Shown: piece by piece, positions 8,262 to 16,011 of the stretch | Layout of the letters: the number at the start of each line of letters is the position of its first letter | How positions within the stretch are numbered: position 1 is the first letter of the stretch | Source of the DNA: DATKMK01 sp035541895 | GTDB taxonomy: Bacteria; Desulfobacterota; Binatia; HRBIN30; JACQVA1 | NCBI GenBank assembly: GCA_035541895.1 | Contig: DATKMK010000066.1 | Span: forward strand, 1-64,000 | Length of the DNA: 64,000 nucleotides | Direction of reading: 5' to 3' | Program-made: the position numbers and the translations under genes | Notes under the pieces: model-generated | Told to the model about the DNA's origin: nothing | The model's input: the letters and a program-made list of their open reading frames with translations, nothing else | Database searches by the model: none

Positions 8262-8609
8262 ATGAGGCGAACCGTGAAGGCGACGGCACTAAAGCGGACC
8301 GACTCGAAGTCCGACGCGTTCCGCGCGATCGCGGATCCGACGCGACGGGCGATCTTGGATCGGCTGCGGGCGGGGCCGACGGCGGTCAACGTCCTTGCGG
8401 CCGACTTCCACCAAAGCCGCCCGGCCATCTCCAAGCATTTGCGGGTGTTGCGGCGAGCGCGTCTCGTCGCGGAGGAACGCGTCGGTCGTGAGCGACTCTA
8501 CGAGCTGCAGCCGAAGCCGTTGCAGCAGGTGGCGGGATGGATCGAGGGCTATCGCTCGTTCTGGTTGACGAGCCTGAGCAATCTCAAGCGATACCTGGAG
8601 GACAAATGA
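8262..8609 (+). CDS. ArsR family transcriptional regulator
   Basis: A 115-residue winged-helix repressor. The signature is FRAIADPTRRAILDRLRAGP, then AADFHQSRPAISKHLRVLRR as the recognition helix region and ARLVAEERVGRERLYELQPK as the wing. The C-terminus (VAGWIEGYRSFWLTSLSNLK) is typical of ArsR members that partner with SRPBCC/AHSA1 proteins. No metal-binding ELCVCDL-type cysteines are present, so it is not an arsenic sensor. The stop codon overlaps the SRPBCC start as ATGA, so the two form an operon. It probably represses its own promoter. Confidence 0.92.
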   Translation: MRRTVKATALKRTDSKSDAFRAIADPTRRAILDRLRAGPTAVNVLAADFHQSRPAISKHLRVLRRARLVAEERVGRERLYELQPKPLQQVAGWIEGYRSFWLTSLSNLKRYLEDK

Positions 8610-9079
8610 CACAGGCAACGATCAAGGGAGTGCCGCGCGCCGTGGCCGATCTCGCGAGCGGACTTATTCTGGCGACCGTGGAGATCGCGGCGTCGCCCGA
8701 GCGCGTGTTTCGCGCGCTGGGGTCGGAAGAGATCGTCAAGTGGTGGGGATCGGCCGAGACCTACCGCACGACCAAGTGGACCGGCGATCTCCGCGTCGGG
8801 GGCGCGTGGCGTACCGACGGCGTCGGCGCCGACGGCCAGCCGTTTTCCGTCGGCGGCGAGTTCCTGGAAATCGACCCGCCGCACAAGCTGGTACACACGT
8901 GGCGGCCGGACTGGGACGGCGGGAACGTTACCACCGTCACCTATTGGCTTGAACCAATCGCGGGCGGAACCCGCGTGACTCTCAGACACGAAGGATTCGC
9001 CGCTCGCCGCGATGCGTGTGCCCGCCACACCCAAGGCTGGGAAAGGGTGCTGGGTTGGCTGCAAGCTCACTTCGAGTGA
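8606..9079 (+). CDS. SRPBCC/AHSA1-domain protein
   Basis: A 157-residue START-like helix-grip protein. Typical elements are ATVEIAASPERVFRALGSEE, VKWWGSAETYRTTKWTGDLR, VGGAWRT, GEFLEIDPPHKLVHTW and the closing GWERVLGWLQAHFE. The AHSA1-like group binds hydrophobic ligands or interacts with other proteins; individual functions are mostly unknown. The ATG at 8606 overlaps the stop of the ArsR gene by four bases, and GGAGG precedes it within that gene. The ArsR-SRPBCC pair is common in proteobacteria and usually forms a small autoregulated unit. The GST gene follows 58 bp downstream on the same strand. Confidence 0.9.
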   Translation: MTQATIKGVPRAVADLASGLILATVEIAASPERVFRALGSEEIVKWWGSAETYRTTKWTGDLRVGGAWRTDGVGADGQPFSVGGEFLEIDPPHKLVHTWRPDWDGGNVTTVTYWLEPIAGGTRVTLRHEGFAARRDACARHTQGWERVLGWLQAHFE

Positions 9080-9137
9080 GCGGCAACGGCTGAAGGACCG
9101 TACCCAAACGCATGACACGCAGAAAAGGAGGAGCCCG

Positions 9138-9764
9138 ATGAAATTGCACGTTGCGCCGCCGTCCCCGCGTGCCTTCAAGGTGCTCGCGGTTGCCCGCCAC
9201 CTCGGACTCGACTTCGAGCTGGTGCCCGTCGACATACTGAACGGCGCGAATCAGCGCCCGGAGTTTGTCGCGCTGAATCCAAACAAAAAGATGCCGGTGC
9301 TCGAAGACGACGGATTCGTCTTGTGGGAATCGAATGCCATCACCCAGTACCTCGCGTCGAAGAAGCCGGACGCCGGCCTGTTGCCGTCGGGTGCGCGCGG
9401 CCGCGCCGAGGTGTCGCGCTGGCAGTTCTGGGAGAACGCGCACTGGGATCCGGCGTGCGGCACGCTGATCTTCGAGCGCATGCTGAAGAAGGTCTTTGGC
9501 CAAGGTGCCCCCAACCCGTCGGAGATCGAGAAAGGCGAGGAGGAGGTGCGGCGATTTGGCGGCGTGCTGAACGGCTGGCTGAGCGGCCGTCGCTATCTGT
9601 GCGGCGGCCAGCTTACGCTCGCCGACTTCTCCGTCGGCGCCTGGCTCAACTACGCCGACCGAGCGCAGTATCCGATCGACGATTTCCGCGAGATCCGGCG
9701 TTGGTTCGCCGATCTGATGGAGCTGCCGGCCTGGCGCGCGTCGATCGTCGCCCCGCCGGTCTAG
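9138..9764 (+). CDS. Glutathione S-transferase family protein
   Basis: A 208-residue protein. The N-terminal thioredoxin-like domain runs from MKLHVAPPSPRAFKVLAVAR to NPNKKMPVLEDDGFVLWESN, with the cis-proline before VLED and the conserved E-S pair that binds the gamma-glutamyl group. The all-helical C-terminal domain contains LSGRRYLCGGQLTLADFSVG, the usual N-capping box of GSTs. Substrate class is not predictable. AAGGAGGAG stands a few bases before the ATG at 9138. It is co-directional with ArsR-SRPBCC and may belong to the same transcript, which would suggest a detoxification unit. The next gene, an ECF sigma factor, converges on it with 28 bp between stops. Confidence 0.9.
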   Translation: MKLHVAPPSPRAFKVLAVARHLGLDFELVPVDILNGANQRPEFVALNPNKKMPVLEDDGFVLWESNAITQYLASKKPDAGLLPSGARGRAEVSRWQFWENAHWDPACGTLIFERMLKKVFGQGAPNPSEIEKGEEEVRRFGGVLNGWLSGRRYLCGGQLTLADFSVGAWLNYADRAQYPIDDFREIRRWFADLMELPAWRASIVAPPV

Positions 9765-9792
9765 TGTTGCGTCTCGAAAATTCCCGCACTGT

Positions 9793-10758
9793 TCACGGGG
9801 GGCTGCGGTAGGGGCGGTCCAGCGCGGTGAGGCCGAGGTGCTGACCCACCAGCCGCAGCGTGTCGGGGCAGAAACAGTAACAGCGGACGCGAACGATGCG
9901 ATCGTCCGACTCCTCGATGCGATGCACTTCGTTGATGCCCTCGATCCCGTTCAACGTCCGAAAGCCGATGACGATGGGTTCGTCATCATAGACAACGGTG
10001 GTCCAATGCGGGTGCTCGCCGAATCCCAACGCCGGCAACACCATGTGAGCATGCGTGAAGAACATGCGGCTGTGCTCGAAATTGTCGATCTCTGCGCCCC
10101 CCACCAGCTCGACGGTGAGGTCGGCCGAACACAGCGCCTGCAGCGCATCGATGTCGTTCGCGCTCAACGCCTGCACGAATCGATCGACGATCGCTCGAGA
10201 CGGGGGTCGGGCGGACACGGGGGAGTCGCGATCCGCGTGGTCAAGTCGGCCGCGCCCGCGATGCAGCGCCGCCTTCACGGCGCCGACGGTGGTGTGCAGC
10301 ATCGACGCGGTTTCCTCCAGCGAGAGATCGAAGACGTCCTTCAAGAGAACCGCTGCCCGCTCGCGCGGTGGCAGCCGCCGCATCAGCTCTCCGGCCGCGG
10401 CGTGCACGTCCGCGCCGCGCGCCGGATCGCCTGCAAATTGGCGCGGCGCATCGATCGACTCGGCGGCGAGCAGTGCGCGTTCGCGGTTGCGACGGCGGGT
10501 GCGGTCGATCCACAAGTGCGTCGCCGTTCGCACGAGGTAGGCACGCGGGTTGGCAAGGTCCGCATCCATCTTTCCGAGCAGACTGAAAACGCGCACCAAA
10601 GTGTCTTGCACCAGATCCTCGCCGTCCCACACATTGCCCGCGAGCCGGCAGCAGTAGCGGTGGAGGTCGGGTCGCAATCCGACGAGTGCGTCCAAGTAGC
10701 GTCGCCATGGCGTGCGAACGTCCGATTGGACCCCGAATGCCGATTCGGCTGACGGCAT
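9793..10758 (-). CDS. ECF RNA polymerase sigma factor with SnoaL-like tail (SigJ/ECF41-like)
   Basis: A 321-residue sigma-70 family factor. Region 2 is around 25-95 (DLHRYCCRLAGNVWDGEDLV, FSLLGKMDADLANPRAYLVR). Region 4 is around 125-175 (LPPRERAAVLLKDVFDLSLE, TVGAVKAALHRGRGRL). It is followed by a SnoaL_2-type domain to the end (DRFVQALSANDIDALQALCS, DLTVELVGGAE). Sigma factors of this architecture lack an anti-sigma gene and use the C-terminal extension to modulate their own activity. AAGGAGG precedes the ATG at 10758. Such factors often sit beside a redox target gene; here the nearest candidates are the convergent GST gene and DUF309. Confidence 0.88.
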   Translation of the reverse strand: MPSAESAFGVQSDVRTPWRRYLDALVGLRPDLHRYCCRLAGNVWDGEDLVQDTLVRVFSLLGKMDADLANPRAYLVRTATHLWIDRTRRRNRERALLAAESIDAPRQFAGDPARGADVHAAAGELMRRLPPRERAAVLLKDVFDLSLEETASMLHTTVGAVKAALHRGRGRLDHADRDSPVSARPPSRAIVDRFVQALSANDIDALQALCSADLTVELVGGAEIDNFEHSRMFFTHAHMVLPALGFGEHPHWTTVVYDDEPIVIGFRTLNGIEGINEVHRIEESDDRIVRVRCYCFCPDTLRLVGQHLGLTALDRPYRSPP

Positions 10759-10943
10759 GATCTCTCCTCCTTGCGATGGTCACAATCACAGACGAACGAC
10801 GACCGCAAAAGGATACGCGTCGTGGCGAATCCTTCGCGTGCTCAGGCTCGCATCACCCCGGCCGTGTACCAGGGCGGTCTGCAGGTCGACTTGGCACCGT
10901 GCCGCATTCCGCGCGCTCAACGCCGCACTGGCCGAACGCGCCG

Positions 10944-11236
10944 CTATGCGGTGACAGAGACGGGCTCGAAGCGCAACGTGTGGCGATGGATGAAGGTCGT
11001 CCCGCGCTGCCCTTGCAGCCATGGGAGGTCCGATCCATCGAGCGCACAACTGTAGTCGTAGACGATGCGCTCGGCATTGCTGAAACCGGCAATGACGGCG
11101 GGGAAGCAGCAATCGCCGCGCGACGGCAGATCCATCACGTACGCCAAGCGATCTTCACCCTGCACATACCGCCACAGCGCGGTCCGCTTGGGCGTGAGGC
11201 TGTGGTTGACCAGATTCCACACGGTGCGCCCAACCA
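10944..11236 (-). pseudogene. C-terminal remnant of a BNR-repeat/sialidase-like protein
   Basis: About 95 codons resemble the end of exo-alpha-sialidase/BNR-repeat proteins: TVWNLVNHSLTPKRTALWRY, GEDRLAYVMDLPSRGDCCFP, and IVYDYSCALDGSDLPW followed by GQRGTTFIHRHTLRF. The frame is closed by a TAG near 11268, and nothing upstream continues the propeller, so several hundred residues are missing. The natural stop after FEPVSVTA is kept. I treat it as a decayed gene; a small retained protein starting at a GTG near 11222 is possible but less likely. Confidence 0.55.
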
Positions 11237-11351
11237 GCCGGGTGCAACGCCGAGATCGTACTCGCCGCTACGCACCCCGTACCCGCGCGGTGCGCATTCG
11301 GTGACCCCTGGAAGAGCTAGGTCTGCCGGCATTCCAGCGCGCCAATGCGGA

Positions 11352-11741
11352 CTAGTGAGCGTGCGCAACGACCAGCGGTTGCAACCGCGGCGGGTGATGC
11401 GCCAACGTATCCGAGTCGAAATCCCCCGCGCGCAACCGGTCGATGTCGGCGCACACGCGTTCGCGAAAGGCATCGAGATTGATACCGCCCGCATTAGCGG
11501 GGTAGGGCGCGACCTTCTGCAAGCCGCTGTCGAGCATGCGCAGTGCGCCGCTCCACAACTGCTGCGTTGCCTTGTGGTACCCGACTGCAATCTGAATCAA
11601 GCCGTTGAACAGGTCCCACAGCGCGTCGGGGACCTCATCGAGCGCGTCTTCAAGCGCCTCGTGTGCTTCGAAGTAGCGCCCGGCGTTGAACTCGCGCGCC
11701 GCCGCGATCAATGCGTGCCGACCGGCCGTCTCACGCGACAT
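11352..11741 (-). CDS. DUF309 domain protein
   Basis: A 129-residue helical protein. The diagnostic segment is AAREFNAGRYFEAHEALEDA, where HxxxE is conserved in DUF309, followed by LWDLFNGLIQIAVGYHKATQ. The fold resembles a ferritin-like or TPR-like helical bundle; function is unknown. The start is taken as MSRETAGRH at 11741. An in-frame ATG seven codons upstream would place the start inside the seven-base repeat tract at 11744-11778, which is unlikely to be coding. It lies 40 bp downstream of the aldo/keto reductase gene on the same strand, separated by that repeat tract. Confidence 0.82.
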   Translation of the reverse strand: MSRETAGRHALIAAAREFNAGRYFEAHEALEDALDEVPDALWDLFNGLIQIAVGYHKATQQLWSGALRMLDSGLQKVAPYPANAGGINLDAFRERVCADIDRLRAGDFDSDTLAHHPPRLQPLVVAHAH

Positions 11742-11743
11742 CT

Positions 11744-11778
11744 CGCATTCCGCACTCCGCATTCCACACTCCGCACTC
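11744..11778. repeat. Five tandem seven-base repeats (CGCAYTC)
   Basis: Five in-register copies read CGCATTC, CGCACTC, CGCATTC, CACACTC, CGCACTC. They fill the gap between the DUF309 start and the aldo/keto reductase stop. A matching tract in the opposite orientation lies at 12865-12885 upstream of the aldo/keto reductase. Confidence 0.85.
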
Positions 11779-11781
11779 GCC

Positions 11782-12798
11782 TCATCCCATCGGGTAGCGA
11801 ATCTCCTTCGACACCTTGTTGCACTGCTCGAGCACGTCGGCCGATAGCGTCACGTCCGCAGCGGCGAGTGTATCGGTGAGTTGCTCGACGGTGGTGGCGC
11901 CGATGATGGTCGAGCCGACGAAGCTGTGCGTCAAGCTCCACGCTGTCGCCAGCGTCGCGACCGCCATGCCCGCTTCCTTCGCGATGTCGATGAATCGCGC
12001 AGTCGAAGCGAGTGTCTGCTCGTTCACGAACCGCCGCGTCATCGCCTGCGATCGCGGATTGCCTTCGCCGTAGTTGGTGAAACGCGCGCCCTTCGGTCGT
12101 GCGCCGTTCTGATACTTGCCGCTCAACACGCCGCCGGCGATCGGACTGTACGGCAGCAAGCTGAGTTGCTCGCGCCGGCACACTTCCGCCAGCTCGTCCT
12201 CGAAGCGACGGTTGAGCAAGCTGAAGTTGTTTTGAATCGTTTCGTAACGGACGAGGCCGTTCTTGTCGCTGGCCCACAGGCTCTTGGCGACGCCGTACGT
12301 GGTCTCGTTGCTGCAGCCGACGTAGCGGACCTTGCCGGCTTCGACCAAGCGGGTCAGCGCGGTCATGGTTTCCTCGATCGGCAGATCGCGATCCGGCCAA
12401 TGGGTCTGGTAGAGGTCGATGTAGTCGGTCTTCAATCGCCGCAAGCTGCCTTCGACCGCGCGCTCGATGTGATGGCGATCGAGCGCCGTCTTGCCGCTGC
12501 GCTGCGCGGCGATGAACCAGCCCAAGCCGGGGCCGGCGACCTTGGTGGCGACAAACACCGCGTCACGCGGCTTGTCGGCGAGCCACTTGCCGCAGATTTC
12601 CTCGCTGCGTCCGGCGTACTTCGGATTGGGCGGCACGGGGTAGACCTCGGCGATGTCGATGAAGTCGACGCCGGTGTCCCACGCGCGATCGAGAATCGCG
12701 AGACTCGTCTTCTCGTCGGCCTGATTGCCGAACGTCATCGTTCCCATGCAGACTTCCGAAACCACCAAGCCGGTGCGGCCTAGACGCCGACGCTTCAT
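11782..12798 (-). CDS. Aldo/keto reductase (Tas-like)
   Basis: A 338-residue NADPH-dependent oxidoreductase with a TIM-barrel fold. The catalytic tetrad is visible: D and Y in FIDIAEVYPVPPNPKY, K in FVATKVAG, and H in DLYQTHWPDRDLP. The C-terminal cofactor-binding segment FVGSTIIGATTVEQLTDTLA is also present. Length and the EVYPVPPNP insertion point to the Tas/YajO-like group. The substrate is unknown. AGGGAGGTCGCA before the ATG at 12798 fixes the start; the frame is open further upstream but that part has no homology. The gene is bracketed by seven-base repeat tracts in opposite orientation. Confidence 0.92.
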   Translation of the reverse strand: MKRRRLGRTGLVVSEVCMGTMTFGNQADEKTSLAILDRAWDTGVDFIDIAEVYPVPPNPKYAGRSEEICGKWLADKPRDAVFVATKVAGPGLGWFIAAQRSGKTALDRHHIERAVEGSLRRLKTDYIDLYQTHWPDRDLPIEETMTALTRLVEAGKVRYVGCSNETTYGVAKSLWASDKNGLVRYETIQNNFSLLNRRFEDELAEVCRREQLSLLPYSPIAGGVLSGKYQNGARPKGARFTNYGEGNPRSQAMTRRFVNEQTLASTARFIDIAKEAGMAVATLATAWSLTHSFVGSTIIGATTVEQLTDTLAAADVTLSADVLEQCNKVSKEIRYPMG

Positions 12799-12843
12799 TG
12801 CGACCTCCCTGCGCGAATTGGTTGGATCATAGCAGGAGTCGGC

Positions 12844-12885
12844 GTGTGCGGAAGAGGGGCGGACGAGTGCGGAATGCGGAATATG
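12844..12885. repeat. Tandem seven-base repeats, opposite orientation to 11744-11778
   Basis: Three clear copies (GAGTGCG, GAATGCG, GAATATG) span 12865-12885. Three more degenerate units in the same register (GTGTGCG, GAAGAGG, GGCGGAC) extend back to 12844. The unit is the reverse complement of the CGCAYTC unit at 11744-11778, so the two tracts form an inverted pair around the aldo/keto reductase gene. Confidence 0.75.
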
Positions 12886-13153
12886 ATCAGTCGGCTGCAA
12901 CACCAAGAGCTGTGATCAAGACGATGAGCCAAATGCCCAAACGTAGTCAGGCCAGCCGTATCAGCTCAGTACGCGATGAGAGCCGCCGGCTCTGCGCTTC
13001 TCGGCCCAGCCGATTCTGAACAGTGCTGCGAGAACACGTCGTGCCGGCGCGCTTCCCCATTGGGTCATGCGGCGGCACAAGAGACGCTCTCGAACGGCGG
13101 CGCCTCACCGTTCTCAAGGCGATCCGCGAGAACGCGCAGCGCCAGAGCTCGCG

Positions 13154-13270
13154 CCTTTGCTTGTGCCTGTTCCACCCGAACAGGGCTGCCTGGTGCATCT
13201 CCGCACTCATCTCTGTGCAGGCGTCCTCGCCTACAATTACTCGAAAGCCTCGGTCCGGAGGTGGAGTAGT
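13154..13270 (-). pseudogene. Isochorismatase-like cysteine hydrolase remnant
   Basis: About 40 codons read PPPDRGFRVIVGEDACTEMS followed by AEMHQAALFGWNRHK. This resembles the part of isochorismatase-family hydrolases around the conserved 'ED' strand and the following 'MH.AAL' helix. The frame has no proper start, and downstream codons lose similarity, so it is a short decayed fragment. The rest of the 480-base gap between 12799 and 13281 holds the seven-base repeats and otherwise nothing I can assign. Confidence 0.4.
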
Positions 13271-13281
13271 GATGAGGATCT

Positions 13282-13983
13282 TCAGTCGGTAAGGAGCCAC
13301 GCGTAGCCGCGCCGCAGCGCCTCGCGACCGCCGCTCTCCAGCACATCGCCGTGGGCGACGATGACGCGGTCGGAGTCCCAGTCGAGAATGCGCTCGAGGC
13401 TGCGTCGAGCCGCGATCCGATCGCGGATGAGCCAGGGATCCAGCTTGGATGGGCCGAAATGGCCGTAGCTGCGAATCAGCTTCATCAGGAAACGCGTCAG
13501 CGGGGCAGCGCTTGGGCCGATGTTGAAGGCGAGATCGCAGATGATCAGCGTCCGGCTGGCGCGATGGAAGAAGACGACCTCGTTCTCGTACGGGCGTCCA
13601 CGGAAGAAGGTCTGGTCGACTTGCCCCCGCCATTCCGCGGGCGCTTCGTCGCCGAGAATGTCGACGAACACGAGGTCGGGCCGCTTGCGTTCGAGACCGG
13701 GGCCGATCCACAGCCGCGCCTCCGGATACACGTCGGCGACCTTGCCGGCATAGAGGTGATGGACGCGATTGGGCGCGACAGCGTAGCGCACACGTCCGAT
13801 CGCATCGAGTTCGCGGCACAGGCCGGCGTCGAGCGCGACCGGCGAGTGCAGCAGGAGATTGCCGTCGTCAAGTCTCATCACGGTCATCCGCGTGCCCACT
13901 TCGAGTCCGTAGAAACGCTGCGGGCGTTCGGCGACCCAGATGGTAGTGCCGAGTTGTTTGAGAATCGGTTGCTGCACGCTCAT
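13282..13983 (-). CDS. DUF4336 domain protein
   Basis: A 233-residue protein matching the DUF4336 family, which looks like a metallo-beta-lactamase-type fold without the full metal motif. Characteristic parts are LGTTIWVAERPQRFYGLEVG, MTVMRLDDGNLLLHSPVALD, APNRVHHLYAGKVADVYPEA, EVVFFHRASRTLIICDLAFN and the closing RVIVAHGDVLESGG. The single H in NRVHHL and H in VAHGD sit where beta-lactamase-fold enzymes keep metal ligands. Function is unknown. It is 58 bp downstream of the ChdC-type gene on the same strand and may be co-transcribed. Confidence 0.85.
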   Translation of the reverse strand: MSVQQPILKQLGTTIWVAERPQRFYGLEVGTRMTVMRLDDGNLLLHSPVALDAGLCRELDAIGRVRYAVAPNRVHHLYAGKVADVYPEARLWIGPGLERKRPDLVFVDILGDEAPAEWRGQVDQTFFRGRPYENEVVFFHRASRTLIICDLAFNIGPSAAPLTRFLMKLIRSYGHFGPSKLDPWLIRDRIAARRSLERILDWDSDRVIVAHGDVLESGGREALRRGYAWLLTD

Positions 13984-14041
13984 TCGCCGCGCTCGCGAGC
14001 AGGGCGGTCGATCGGAGCCGCAAACCGTGCGGTGGCCGCGG

Positions 14042-14872
14042 TCACAGCTTCAACACATCCGCCAGCTCGTCGGGCGCGAAGCGGACGCCGACGTAGAAGC
14101 CGCCGAATTGGCCGTAGATCGCGCTGCCGGGATCGAAACGCATTTCGTAGACGACGTCGCGCAGGCTCTTGAGGTCGCGCGCGAACAACGTCACGCCCCA
14201 TTCCCAATCGTCCAGGCCGGTGCTGCTGGTGATGAGCTGGGTGACCCGCTCTGCGAAGCGCCGGCCGGTGCTGGCGTGGCCGCCCATGTATTTCTTGCGC
14301 TCGTTGAATTCGAGCGTGTACCAGTTGCGCGTTTCGTCCCGCGCTTTGCTCATCGGGTAGAAGCAGATCATCGGAAAGTTGTCCGGCAACTGCGGATGCA
14401 CGCGCGCCTCGGCGTACGCCGCCATGCGCTTGGTGAACGACTTCATGCTGGCGGCAAATTCGGGTGACGTCGGATCGAGCTTCTGCTCCTCGACCAGTTG
14501 CTTCGCCCAATCGCCGGGCGTCGACATGTACTCGCTGACTTCGGAGATCGACAGGAACGAATACACTGGAATCAAGCAGGCGCCGAAGGTCGTCGCGGCG
14601 ATCTCTTGGCCGAGTCGCTGTGCCCGCCGCGGATCGGGATGCACCGCCATGAAGTTCACGTCGGACTTCGCAATGCCGGCGATCGGAATCAGTTGCAGCC
14701 CTTCTTCCGTCATCGCGCCGCGCAGCCAGGTGCGGAACTGCTCGATTGCGGCGCTGCGCGTCGCGTCGGACAAACTCTGCCAACGGGCTCGGTCGATGCG
14801 GAAGAACAGGTGCAACACCGCCCAGCCGACGGTGTCGGCGCTCACGGCCTCGCTCGCGCGTTGCTCAGCCAT
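14042..14872 (-). CDS. Chlorite dismutase-family heme protein, ChdC/HemQ-like
   Basis: A 276-residue member of the chlorite dismutase superfamily. The conserved run is FYPMSKARDETRNWYTLEFN, then ERKKYMGGHASTGRRFAERV with the histidine expected as proximal heme ligand, ITSSTGLDDWEWGVTLFARD and FGGFYVGVRF. Members without the distal arginine of true chlorite dismutases act as coproheme decarboxylases in heme synthesis; this protein resembles that group, but the key residues cannot be verified without alignment. AAGGAG is one base from the ATG at 14878 and seven from the ATG at 14872, so the second is preferred. An esterase gene lies upstream beyond two hairpins. Confidence 0.83.
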   Translation of the reverse strand: MAEQRASEAVSADTVGWAVLHLFFRIDRARWQSLSDATRSAAIEQFRTWLRGAMTEEGLQLIPIAGIAKSDVNFMAVHPDPRRAQRLGQEIAATTFGACLIPVYSFLSISEVSEYMSTPGDWAKQLVEEQKLDPTSPEFAASMKSFTKRMAAYAEARVHPQLPDNFPMICFYPMSKARDETRNWYTLEFNERKKYMGGHASTGRRFAERVTQLITSSTGLDDWEWGVTLFARDLKSLRDVVYEMRFDPGSAIYGQFGGFYVGVRFAPDELADVLKL

Positions 14873-14938
14873 CGACATTCTCCTTCGCGATGCAGAGTAC
14901 CCAGCGGCGGATAGATCGGCAACCCGCCGGCGTAGGAT

Positions 14939-14966
14939 GGAGGGGCGCACAGCCGTGCGCCCCTCC
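14939..14966. terminator. Perfect 12-bp hairpin
   Basis: GGAGGGGCGCAC pairs with GTGCGCCCCTCC around a four-base AGCC loop. It lies between the esterase stop (15013) and the ChdC start (14872), both on the minus strand. No T-run follows, so it may be a factor-dependent terminator, an RNA-stability element or a dispersed palindromic repeat. Confidence 0.6.
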
Positions 14967-14979
14967 ACCGGGGACCAGA

Positions 14980-15007
14980 GCAAGGGCGTGCGGCCGCTGG
15001 CCCTTGC
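14980..15007. terminator. 8-bp hairpin next to the esterase stop
   Basis: GCAAGGGC pairs with GCCCTTGC around a 12-base GC-rich loop that itself contains the palindrome GCGGCCGC. It starts six bases after the esterase stop codon in the direction of transcription, where a terminator is expected. No T-run is seen. Confidence 0.45.
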
Positions 15008-15012
15008 AGCGT

Positions 15013-15903
15013 TTACGCGAACTGCTGCCGCATGAATTCGCCGATGCGGTCGATCGCTTGTTGGCCCTCGGGCAGCAGCGGCGCAAAGGCTTGGAAGACG
15101 TGGATCATGTCTTCCCACGGCTCCAAGGTCACGGTGACGCCGGCCTTGCGCGCGCGCTCGGCCAAGCGGGTCGAATCGTCGAGCAGCGTTTCCGCCGTGC
15201 CGACCTGAATCAGCAGCGGCGGCAGGCCGCTGAGATTGGCGTACAACGGCGCAGCGAGCGGCGTGCGCGGATTCTGGCCCGCGAGAAACGCGGCGGCCAT
15301 CTTGAGTAGACCGTCACGCTGCACCATCGGGTCGGCGGCGGCCTTCGAGGTCATCGAGTCGCCGAGTCCTTCGAGGTCGACCCACGGGGAGAGGCACACA
15401 CCGGTGGCCGGCACCGGGAGGCCGGCATCGCGAATCGCCACCAACGCGGCAACCGTGAGCCCACCACCCGCCGAATCGCCGGCGACGGCCACGCGCTTGG
15501 GATTCGCGCCGCCGGCGAGCAACCAGCGATAGGCCGCCACTGCATCGTCGACCGCGGCGGGATGCGGATGCTCCGGCGCGAGCCGGTAGTCGATGAGCAG
15601 CACACGCGCCCGTGCGGCGCGCGACAGACGCGAAGCGAGTTCCTTGTGGGTATTGATCGAGCCGATGACGTAGCCGCCGCCGTGGAGATACAAAATCACG
15701 GAGTCCTGCCGCGCCTCGGGCGCGGCGATCCAGGCGGCCGGCACACCGCCGGCGCTCACGTCCTCGCGGGCGATGTCGGGTGCGAGCGGCATCGCCCCGG
15801 CCATCGCTTCCATACCGGCGCGCATCGACTCGATCGAAGCGTCGCGGTCGAGTGGGTTGGCGCGCATCATGTCGATGACCGTCTGCAGTTCCGCACTCGC
15901 CAT
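15013..15903 (-). CDS. Alpha/beta hydrolase, hormone-sensitive-lipase family esterase
   Basis: A 296-residue esterase. The oxyanion motif HGGGY occurs in VILYLHGGGYVIGS, the nucleophile serine in VAVAGDSAGGGL, the catalytic aspartate region in ETLLDDSTRLAERA and the histidine in PWEDMIHVFQAF. These are the hallmarks of the HSL/acetyl-hydrolase group, which cleaves short acyl esters. There is no signal peptide, so it is cytoplasmic. It is divergent from nitronate monooxygenase (16012); the shared 108-bp region contains an inverted repeat (15919-15937) that may be an operator. Confidence 0.92.
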   Translation of the reverse strand: MASAELQTVIDMMRANPLDRDASIESMRAGMEAMAGAMPLAPDIAREDVSAGGVPAAWIAAPEARQDSVILYLHGGGYVIGSINTHKELASRLSRAARARVLLIDYRLAPEHPHPAAVDDAVAAYRWLLAGGANPKRVAVAGDSAGGGLTVAALVAIRDAGLPVPATGVCLSPWVDLEGLGDSMTSKAAADPMVQRDGLLKMAAAFLAGQNPRTPLAAPLYANLSGLPPLLIQVGTAETLLDDSTRLAERARKAGVTVTLEPWEDMIHVFQAFAPLLPEGQQAIDRIGEFMRQQFA

Positions 15904-15918
15904 ATGAGCCTCCTCGCG

Positions 15919-15937
15919 ATGAGAGATGGTTTCTCAT
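15919..15937. promoter_or_regulatory. Inverted repeat in the esterase/NMO divergent promoter
   Basis: ATGAGA and TCTCAT face each other across seven bases. The dyad is 16 bases upstream of the esterase start and 75 bases upstream of the NMO start. Size and symmetry fit a small dimeric repressor such as a TetR-type protein, but no regulator gene lies beside it. Confidence 0.4.
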
Positions 15938-16011
15938 AGGTGAGCCCATTCGCTCGCGCAAGCAGCACGCGGCGACTTTGCCGGTGGCGACGTCGGTGCT
16001 AGGAAAGTCGC

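Noticed and set aside
11744..12885. CRISPR array reading of the heptamer tracts
   Set aside because: Units are seven bases without spacers, and no cas gene is present.
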